Below are positions 1 through 3,974 of a stretch of DNA of 5,212 bases, piece by piece. The notes below the pieces were generated by a model that was given only the letters and a program-made list of their open reading frames with translations, was not told the DNA's origin and made no database searches. Numbering within the stretch: the stretch's first letter is position 1; each line of letters opens with the position of its first letter. The translations under genes were made by a program, and so were the position numbers. The DNA is from an uncultured cyanobacterium (lineage in GTDB: Bacteria > Cyanobacteriota > Cyanobacteriia > PCC-6307 > Cyanobiaceae), in NCBI GenBank assembly GCA_903934745.1, contig CAIZOZ010000270.1, positions 1 to 5,212 on the forward strand, written 5' to 3'.

Positions 1-8
1 CAACGGCC

Positions 9-218
9 TCAACCCAGTTCCTTGCGAATCAAACGAGCCAGCAGCGCCGAGAGCGTGGTGTCTTGATCGAGGGCGTGCAACCTCACCTGGCGGTAGAGAT
101 GGCGCGGCAGGCTGACACTGAGCCGGGCCACGGACTCCGGAGCAGAGCTGCTGAAATCGAGCGCGCCGGCCACGGGGGCGCCGGCATCACCAACCGATTT
201 CGGGCCCGAGGACGACAT
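9..218 (-). CDS. Small ribbon-helix-helix (CopG/Arc/ParG-like) DNA-binding protein
   Basis: A 69-residue protein. Residues 1-30 are a Ser/Gly/Ala-rich, probably flexible tail. Residues 31-36 (ARLSVS) look like the DNA-contacting beta strand, residues 38-50 like the first helix, and residues 54-67 (TTLSALLARLIRKE) like the second helix of a ribbon-helix-helix fold. That fold dimerises and inserts its paired strands into the DNA major groove; such proteins are usually repressors, antitoxins or partition factors. I chose the ATG at 216-218 because a GAGG-type ribosome site lies about 8 bases upstream and the fold is complete from there. The frame stays open further upstream without recognisable protein sequence. 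The gene is divergent from the similar protein at 466-687, with 13 of 37 aligned core residues identical by hand. Nothing after its stop is visible because the window ends, so a downstream toxin partner can be neither seen nor excluded. The exact family and target are unknown. Confidence 0.68.
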   Translation of the reverse strand: MSSSGPKSVGDAGAPVAGALDFSSSAPESVARLSVSLPRHLYRQVRLHALDQDTTLSALLARLIRKELG

Positions 219-228
219 GGCAACAACC

Positions 229-246
229 CTCAAAAGGCTCAAAAGC
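229..246. repeat. Tandem 9-base direct repeat upstream of RHH gene
   Basis: CTCAAAAGG (229-237) is followed directly by CTCAAAAGC (238-246). On the - strand this puts two TTTTGAG blocks 11-30 bases before the ATG of the gene at 9-218, and the nearer one carries the GAGG ribosome site. A protein bound here could block translation or transcription of that gene. Short tandem sites are typical ribbon-helix-helix targets, but binding is inference. Confidence 0.4.
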
Positions 247-371
247 TGCCACCTTTTTCCCTTCAACCGTTGCGACACTTGACCATGTCTTCGCTTTTCG
301 GCCAACCTCGTTCGCCTATCCGCCGCACCCCCTGAAGAGAGGGAAGCAATCAACAGAACCATGGCGGCATT

Positions 372-389
372 TGGTATCCACCAATACCA
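372..389. promoter_or_regulatory. 18-base inverted repeat, candidate operator
   Basis: TGGTAT (372-377), a 6-base spacer CCACCA, then ATACCA (384-389): a perfect 6-6-6 inverted repeat inside the divergent region. The size and position suit a dimeric DNA-binding protein such as either neighbouring ribbon-helix-helix product. Binding is inferred, not shown. Confidence 0.4.
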
Positions 390-437
390 TCCAGTGCGCG
401 GTTGAGCCCAAAACGTTGCTAGCCTAGTTTCGATTTG

Positions 438-449
438 CGTCACTTGACG
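438..449. promoter_or_regulatory. 12-base inverted repeat near the start of the + strand RHH gene
   Basis: CGTCA-CT-TGACG is a perfect 5-2-5 inverted repeat ending 16 bases before the ATG at 466. It lies within the second copy of TTGCGnCACTTGAC (435-448), whose first copy is at 270-283. A dimeric repressor bound here would cover the probable transcription or translation start of the gene, so autoregulation is plausible but unproven. Confidence 0.4.
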
Positions 450-465
450 TACGAGATCAAAGCTA

Positions 466-687
466 ATGCCGCTCAGCCAGGTGAACGACAAGGAAAAATA
501 TAAATTGCCAGAAAAGTCGAGTTCAAACGTCAAGAAACTCTCCGTTCTTCTCTCCAGCCAGCTGCACCTGCGCGCCAAGCGCTATGCCCTCCAAACCGAT
601 CAGACCCTCACCGATCTGATCACCTCCCTGCTCTGCGAGTTCCTCGACAACGCCGAGGCCACCCAAAAAAAGGGCTCCCCGGAATGA
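466..687 (+). CDS. Small ribbon-helix-helix (ParG/CopG-like) DNA-binding protein
   Basis: A 73-residue protein. Residues 1-22 are a Lys/Ser-rich tail. The KKLSVLL strand is at residues 23-29, the first helix at about 30-42, and the second helix at about 47-62 (LTDLITSLLCEFLD), which together fit a ribbon-helix-helix fold. The pattern resembles ParG/CopG-type proteins, but no parA-like gene is present. The ATG at 466 is the only good start in the frame; the ribosome site is weak. The first 75 bases are only about 43% G+C by hand count, against a GC-rich remainder, so the 5' part differs in composition from its neighbours and recent acquisition is possible. The stop codon lies in the loop of a hairpin that acts as terminator for the convergent cyclophilin gene. 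It is divergent from, and similar to, the protein at 9-218. Function is unknown beyond probable DNA binding. Confidence 0.68.
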   Translation: MPLSQVNDKEKYKLPEKSSSNVKKLSVLLSSQLHLRAKRYALQTDQTLTDLITSLLCEFLDNAEATQKKGSPE

Positions 688-694
688 GGAGCCC
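665..694 (-). terminator. Intrinsic terminator of the cyclophilin gene
   Basis: Read on the - strand, the stem GGGCTCC (694-688), a 9-base loop (687-679) and GGAGCCC (678-672) form a perfect 7-bp GC-rich hairpin followed by seven T (671-665). This is a textbook Rho-independent terminator about 33 bases after the cyclophilin stop. On the + strand there is no T run after the stem, so it should work in one direction only. It overlaps the last codons and stop of the small + strand gene. Confidence 0.82.
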
Positions 695-727
695 GTCAGC
701 CAAAGTGCTCGAGTCGTAGCTGCTGGA

Positions 728-1168
728 TCAGGCCGCGATCGTCACCTTGTTGATGCGGCTGCCGTTGTGCAGTTTCAGCACCACATCCAGGTCACCGGTA
801 TGGCCGAACACGGTGTGCACGCCATCGAGGTGGGGCGTGGCGCCATGGCAGAGGAAGAACTGGCTGCCGCCGGTGTTCTTGCCCGCATGGGCCATCGACA
901 GGCTGCCGGCCTGGTGCTTGTTCTTGTTGATCTCACACGGAATCATGTAGCCCGGGCCGCCGGTGCCGGCCTGGCCACGGGCGCCTTCCCGTGAGTTAGG
1001 GCAGCCGCCCTGGGCCATGAAGCCATCAATCACCCGGTGGAAGGCCAGGCCGTCATAAAAGCCCTCGTTGGCCAGCTTCACGAAGTTGGCCACGGTGCCG
1101 GGGGCATCGGCTTCAAACAAGTCAATCGTGATGCTGCCGGCATCGGTGTCCATCAGGGCCTTGGTCAC
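728..1168 (-). CDS. Cyclophilin-type peptidyl-prolyl cis-trans isomerase
   Basis: A 146-residue single-domain cyclophilin that catalyses cis-trans isomerisation of Xaa-Pro bonds and assists protein folding. The family core is clear: FHRVIDGFMAQGG (residues 43-55), GGPGY (70-74), SMAHAG (91-96), GSQFF (101-105) and HLDGVHTVFG (113-122). By alignment with human cyclophilin A, the active-site residues R45, F50, Q53, Q103, F105 and H118 are present. The position of the cyclosporin-contacting Trp121 is His113, as in many bacterial members, so weak cyclosporin binding is expected. There is no signal peptide, so it should be cytoplasmic (PpiB-like). The start is GTG at 1166-1168, because MTKALM matches the usual cyanobacterial N-terminus as I recall it; an internal ATG at codon 6 is the alternative. 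It is divergent from mtnP and ends at a strong terminator at 665-694. Confidence 0.93.
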   Translation of the reverse strand: MTKALMDTDAGSITIDLFEADAPGTVANFVKLANEGFYDGLAFHRVIDGFMAQGGCPNSREGARGQAGTGGPGYMIPCEINKNKHQAGSLSMAHAGKNTGGSQFFLCHGATPHLDGVHTVFGHTGDLDVVLKLHNGSRINKVTIAA

Positions 1169-1378
1169 GGTTGTTCGCTTGGGGGGCCGTCAATCCTGCC
1201 AGGCCAGACGCGGCGCCCCCCGGCGGAAGGCCGAACTCCGGGCCCGGCCGGGATTCCCACCGCTGCAACGCAGCGTCCACTTCGCCCCTTGCAACGCAGC
1301 GCCAACTGCGCCCCCTGCAACGCAGCGCCCACTTCCCACTCTGCAGTAAAACGATTCCACACCTCCACCCTCCTTGCC
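1169..1378. promoter_or_regulatory. Divergent promoter region between cyclophilin gene and mtnP
   Basis: These 210 bases lie between two divergent start codons and must carry both promoters. I find no convincing -35/-10 pair and no Shine-Dalgarno site before either start. The left part (1180-1262) is extremely GC-rich. The right part holds three tandem 26-base repeats ending about 37 bases before the mtnP ATG. Long frames cross this region, but the repeats are not a multiple of three and the translations look random. Confidence 0.6.
1264..1341. repeat. Three tandem 26-base direct repeats
   Basis: TGCAACGCAGCG starts at 1264, 1290 and 1316, an exact 26-base period, and a degenerate fourth start (TGCAG) is at 1342. 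Copies 1 and 2 match at 22 of 26 bases and copies 1 and 3 at 21 of 26. The 12-base core is identical in all three. The first copy with its left flank forms CGCTGC-AAC-GCAGCG, an inverted repeat. The array sits just upstream of mtnP in the divergent region, so it may be a regulatory site cluster or a neutral minisatellite. Confidence 0.7.
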
Positions 1379-2374
1379 ATGAGCGCACCCCGCGGTACCG
1401 CCGGCAGCCAATTGGATCTGCCCCAGGCCCGGCTCGGCGTGCTCGGCGGCAGTGGTCTCTATGCCATGGAAGGCCTTGAAGATCTGCGCGAACTCAGGCT
1501 CGACACCCCCTACGGCCAACCCTCCGACAGCCTGCGGCTCGGCCGCATCGGTGATCTCGAGGTGGTGTTCCTGGCCCGCCATGGCCGCCAGCACACCTAC
1601 ACCCCCACCGAGGTGCCCTACCGGGCCAATCTCTGGGCGCTGCGCTCGCTCGGCGTGCGCTGGATTCTGTCGGTGTCCGCCGTCGGCTCCCTGCAGGAGG
1701 AGGTGCACCCGCTCGACATGCTGGTGCCCGATCAATTCATCGATCGCACCCATCAGCGGCCGCTGAGCTTTTTTGGCGACGGCGCCGTCGCCCACGTCAC
1801 CGTGGCCGACCCCTATTGCTCGGTGCTGAGCCGCATCCTCGCCGATGTCGGCGACAGCCTGATGCCCGAAGGTCGTCGCCTGCATCGCGGCGGCACCTAT
1901 TTGTGCATGGAGGGCCCCGCCTTCTCCACCCGCGCCGAATCCGAGCTTTACCGCTCCTGGGGCTGTGATGTGATCGGCATGACCAATCACACCGAAGCCC
2001 GGCTGGCCCGCGAAGCGGAGATGGCCTACGCCACCCTCGCCATGGTCACCGACTACGACTGCTGGCACCAGGAGCACGCCTCGGTCACCGTCGAGCTGGT
2101 GCTCGAGAACCTCCGAACCAATGCCAGCCTGGCCCAGCAAATCGTGCGCCTGGCGGCCGAACGAGTGGCCGCCCTGCGTCCCCCCAGCAACGCCCACCAC
2201 GCCCTGCGCCATGCCCTGATGACGCCAATGGAGGCCGTACCCGCCGCCACCCGCCAGCGCACCGATCTATTCACAGCCCCCTACTGGGGCCCCTACGAGG
2301 CCCCTACGGGGCTGGCCCCCACGGGGCTGGCCCCTACGGGGCCTGTTGACGCAGACGGCAGCGGCGGCAGCTGA
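1379..2374 (+). CDS. mtnP: S-methyl-5'-thioadenosine phosphorylase
   Basis: A 331-residue member of the PNP/MTAP family. It splits methylthioadenosine with phosphate into adenine and 5-methylthioribose-1-phosphate, linking polyamine synthesis to methionine and adenine salvage in the cytoplasm. Family motifs in order are GGSGLY (residues 23-28), ARHGRQHTYTP (66-76, phosphate and ribose region), SAVGSLQEE (100-108), MEGPAFSTRAE (177-187), GMTNHTEA (200-207, ribose contact) and TDYDCW (224-229). The two Asp of TDYD match the adenine-binding Asp of human MTAP and favour a 6-aminopurine substrate over guanosine or inosine. The ATG at 1379 is chosen because conservation begins shortly after it; the same frame is open back to 1037, but that part crosses the repeats and the antisense of the cyclophilin gene. 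The last 25 or so residues (AP-TG-L repeats, then GSGGS) lie beyond the conserved domain and overlap murQ tail to tail. Confidence 0.93.
   Translation: MSAPRGTAGSQLDLPQARLGVLGGSGLYAMEGLEDLRELRLDTPYGQPSDSLRLGRIGDLEVVFLARHGRQHTYTPTEVPYRANLWALRSLGVRWILSVSAVGSLQEEVHPLDMLVPDQFIDRTHQRPLSFFGDGAVAHVTVADPYCSVLSRILADVGDSLMPEGRRLHRGGTYLCMEGPAFSTRAESELYRSWGCDVIGMTNHTEARLAREAEMAYATLAMVTDYDCWHQEHASVTVELVLENLRTNASLAQQIVRLAAERVAALRPPSNAHHALRHALMTPMEAVPAATRQRTDLFTAPYWGPYEAPTGLAPTGLAPTGPVDADGSGGS
2286..2343. repeat. 15-base hairpin-forming repeats shared by two convergent genes
   Basis: Three in-phase 15-base units occupy 2296-2340, preceded by an out-of-phase partial unit containing the palindrome GGGGCCCC (2286-2293). 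Each unit is itself a hairpin: GCCCC-TAC-GGGGC at 2300-2312, GCCCC-CAC-GGGGC at 2315-2327, and GGCCCC-TAC-GGGGCC at 2329-2343. On the + strand they encode APTGL repeats at the end of mtnP; on the - strand they encode PVGAS repeats at the end of murQ. The stems might slow or end transcription in both directions, but no T run follows. Confidence 0.75.
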
Positions 2375-3510
2375 GCCCCCAGGGTGGTCAGCACCGTCCG
2401 CAGGCTGGGGCCGTGCTCGGTCATCGCCGCCCGGGCAGCGGCCAGATCAAGGCCGGCGGCGGCCATCACCAGGGCCAGCCGCACCGAGCCCTCGGCCTGC
2501 CGTAACAGCTCCGTGCCCCGCTGCCGGCTCAGTCCGGCCAGATCAGCCAGGATGCGCAGCGCCCGATCCTCCAGCTTGGCGTTGGTGACGGCCACATCCA
2601 CCATGCGGTTGCCATACACCTTGCCCAGCCGCACCATCACGCCGGTGGACAGGATGTTGAGCGCCATCTTGGTGGCGGTGCCAGCCTTGAGCCGGGTGGA
2701 GCCGGTGAGCAGTTCAGGCCCGGTGAGCAAGCGGATGTCGATATCGCAAGGCATCGGCACCTGCTCGGCGGGTACACAGGCGATCGCGATCGCCAGCGCC
2801 CCGATCGCCTTGGCCTGGCTGAGGGCACCGAGCACATAGGGGGTGGTGCCGCCGGCGGCGATCCCCACCAGGCAGTCGCCGGGGCCGAAGCCCCGTTGCT
2901 CGAGATCAGCCACACCGGCCTCGAATAAATCTTCCAGGCCTTCGGAGCTGCGCAGCAGGGCGGCGGCGCCACCGGCCAGCACCCCCTGCACCAACTCCGG
3001 CGGCGAGCAGAAGGTGGGCGGGCATTCGGCCGCATCCAGCACCCCCAGCCGCCCCGACGTGCCGGCCCCCAGATAAAAGAGACGCCCGCCCCGCTGCAGG
3101 CGAGCGGCAATGGCATCCACCGCCGCCGCCAGTGGAACAGCAGCAGCAGCCACCGCCTCCTGAGGACGGCGATCGTTCTCGCAGAACAGCGCCACCAGAG
3201 CTGCCGTCTCCAGCTGGTCGAGGTTTTCACTCAGGGCATTGGCCTGCTCAGTGAGCAGATGGCCCCGGCTCCATAACTGGGCACCGGTGAGGCTGGCGAG
3301 GGGCTCCGCCAAGACGCCGCTCTGAACCGCATCAGGTACCGGCGTACCGGTCACCGGCGAGCAGGCTTGGTCGAGTAGAGCCTGGCCCAGTTCCGCGTAG
3401 CCCGATTCCGCTTGGCCTAATTCAGCCTGGCCAAATTCAGCCTGAACAGGCTCAGCCTGGCCTGATCCAGCCTCAACTGGGCCGCCGCGCCGCTCAACGC
3501 CGGCGTTCAC
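2293..3510 (-). CDS. murQ: N-acetylmuramic acid 6-phosphate etherase
   Basis: MurQ cleaves the D-lactyl ether of MurNAc 6-phosphate to give GlcNAc 6-phosphate and D-lactate in peptidoglycan recycling. The SIS-fold core runs from about residue 82 to 380: LLTEQAN (85-91), YLGAGTSGRLG (146-156), DAAECPPTF (159-167), SSEGLED (188-194), GIAAGGTTPYV (216-226), TGSTRLKAGTATK (269-281), NILSTGVM (285-292) and GNRMVDV (300-306). E162 and E193 align with the catalytic Glu83 and Glu114 of E. coli MurQ. The family is usually about 300 residues; this protein is 405, owing to a non-conserved N-terminal extension with seven pentapeptide repeats (16-50) and a C-terminal PVGAS repeat tail (391-405). The GTG at 3508-3510 overlaps the preceding DUF3110 stop (GTGA), which suggests translational coupling. 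A GTG at 3352-3354 would skip the repeats and is a real alternative. It is the last gene of the chaperone operon. Confidence 0.92.
   Translation of the reverse strand: MNAGVERRGGPVEAGSGQAEPVQAEFGQAELGQAESGYAELGQALLDQACSPVTGTPVPDAVQSGVLAEPLASLTGAQLWSRGHLLTEQANALSENLDQLETAALVALFCENDRRPQEAVAAAAVPLAAAVDAIAARLQRGGRLFYLGAGTSGRLGVLDAAECPPTFCSPPELVQGVLAGGAAALLRSSEGLEDLFEAGVADLEQRGFGPGDCLVGIAAGGTTPYVLGALSQAKAIGALAIAIACVPAEQVPMPCDIDIRLLTGPELLTGSTRLKAGTATKMALNILSTGVMVRLGKVYGNRMVDVAVTNAKLEDRALRILADLAGLSRQRGTELLRQAEGSVRLALVMAAAGLDLAAARAAMTEHGPSLRTVLTTLGAQLPPLPSASTGPVGASPVGASPVGAS
2780..2793. repeat. Two overlapping HIP1 octamers
   Basis: GCGATCGC occurs at 2780-2787 and again at 2786-2793, sharing two bases, inside murQ. 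HIP1 is a highly iterated palindrome known from many cyanobacterial genomes. A third copy is at 4749-4756. Three copies in 5.2 kb is more than base composition predicts (well under one by rough estimate), which supports a cyanobacterial origin. Confidence 0.75.
3361..3465 (-). repeat. Seven 15-base tandem repeats in the murQ 5' extension
   Basis: This array of 105 bases (7 x 15) encodes SGQAE, PVQAE, FGQAE, LGQAE, SGYAE, LGQAL and LDQAC. The consensus unit on the - strand is close to TTNGGCCAGGCTGAA. The 15-base period keeps the frame when copies are gained or lost. It lies before the conserved MurQ domain and looks like a slippage-derived minisatellite. If translation starts at the later GTG (3352-3354), the array would be untranslated leader. 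Confidence 0.85.
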
Positions 3511-3944
3511 AGCAGGCCCTCCAGCCGGCGGCGGAAGGCTTCCAGCTCAGGATCGCCACTACCAGCGCCACTGGCGCCAGCCGACGGCTCGTCGGCCTCG
3601 AGCTGCTCCTTCCAGGTGCTCACGTCCATGTTGCGCTCCGGCGGCGCAATCAACAGCCGCTCCTCATCGCTGGTGGGCAGGAAGCCCGCCGGCACGAACC
3701 GCCCCTCAGAGCCGGCATCACGACAGAACTGCTCCAACTCCTCGCGATCGATCAGCTCAACGCTGGGCACCGGGAAGTCCTGCGCCTCCAGCAAACCCGC
3801 GTAGCGCTCGGCATCATCAGGATCCTCAAACATCAACACCACAGTGCGGCCGTTCAGCTCCAGGGAGTGGATGCCCTCCTGGTCACTGCCGGCATCAAAG
3901 AGGAGCACATGCACCGGCCCGAAGGCGGACTCTCTCGGGGGCAC
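3507..3944 (-). CDS. DUF3110 domain protein of unknown function
   Basis: A 145-residue protein with the DUF3110 pattern found in cyanobacteria and plastid-bearing plants: VHVLLFDAGSDQEGIHSLEL (residues 11-30), VVLMFEDPDDAERYAGLLEA (35-54), PSVELIDREELEQFC (60-74), GRFVPAGFLP (81-90) and PPERNMDVSTW (101-111). The C-terminal 30 residues are a Gly/Ser/Ala linker and a short charged helix. There is no signal peptide or membrane segment, so it is probably soluble. No biochemical role is established to my knowledge. It lies 30 bases after the dnaJ stop and its stop overlaps the murQ start. The start used is GTG at 3942-3944; GTG codons at residues 11 and 13 are alternatives, since the conserved part begins there and no ribosome site decides between them. 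Confidence 0.85.
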   Translation of the reverse strand: MPPRESAFGPVHVLLFDAGSDQEGIHSLELNGRTVVLMFEDPDDAERYAGLLEAQDFPVPSVELIDREELEQFCRDAGSEGRFVPAGFLPTSDEERLLIAPPERNMDVSTWKEQLEADEPSAGASGAGSGDPELEAFRRRLEGLL

Positions 3945-3974
3945 GATCAGCGCTGCTGCAATGGGGCCAGTGTC

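Larger units (their letters stand above)
219..465. promoter_or_regulatory. Divergent intergenic region between two RHH genes
   Basis: This 247-base stretch has no convincing gene and is visibly more AT-rich than most of the window. It must hold the promoters of both flanking divergent genes. It contains a tandem 9-base repeat (229-246), an 18-base inverted repeat (372-389), a 12-base inverted repeat (438-449) and a direct repeat TTGCGnCACTTGAC (270-283 and 435-448). A weak sigma70-like promoter for the + gene can be proposed at TTGAGC (402-407), a 17-base spacer, then TAGTTT (425-430). This match is poor and is offered only as a candidate. Confidence 0.5.

Noticed and set aside
219..578. Longer version of the left RHH gene starting at 578 or at the ATG at 360-362
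   Set aside because: The frame is open by chance. The translation has no recognisable pattern, overlaps the other RHH gene in antisense, and would cover the operator-like repeats. The ATG at 218 has a ribosome site and gives a complete fold.
9..687. Toxin-antitoxin system
   Set aside because: Both small proteins look like DNA-binding partners and no toxin-like ORF is visible. A toxin beyond position 1 cannot be excluded, but there is nothing in the window to support it.
1264..1341. CRISPR array
   Set aside because: The 26-base period leaves no room for spacers: the repeats are contiguous, with only three degenerate copies and no cas genes.
1037..1378. N-terminal extension of mtnP by 114 codons to an ATG at 1037
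   Set aside because: The added part is antisense to the cyclophilin gene and crosses the 26-base repeats. It shows no MTAP family sequence, and conservation begins just after the ATG at 1379.
1190..2212. 340-codon open frame on the - strand opposite mtnP
   Set aside because: It is a GC-rich shadow of mtnP with His/Gly-rich translation and no family motifs.
2346..2839. + strand open frames opposite murQ
   Set aside because: Their Pro/Arg/Ser-rich translations are typical of GC-rich antisense shadows. The murQ frame on the - strand carries all the family motifs.
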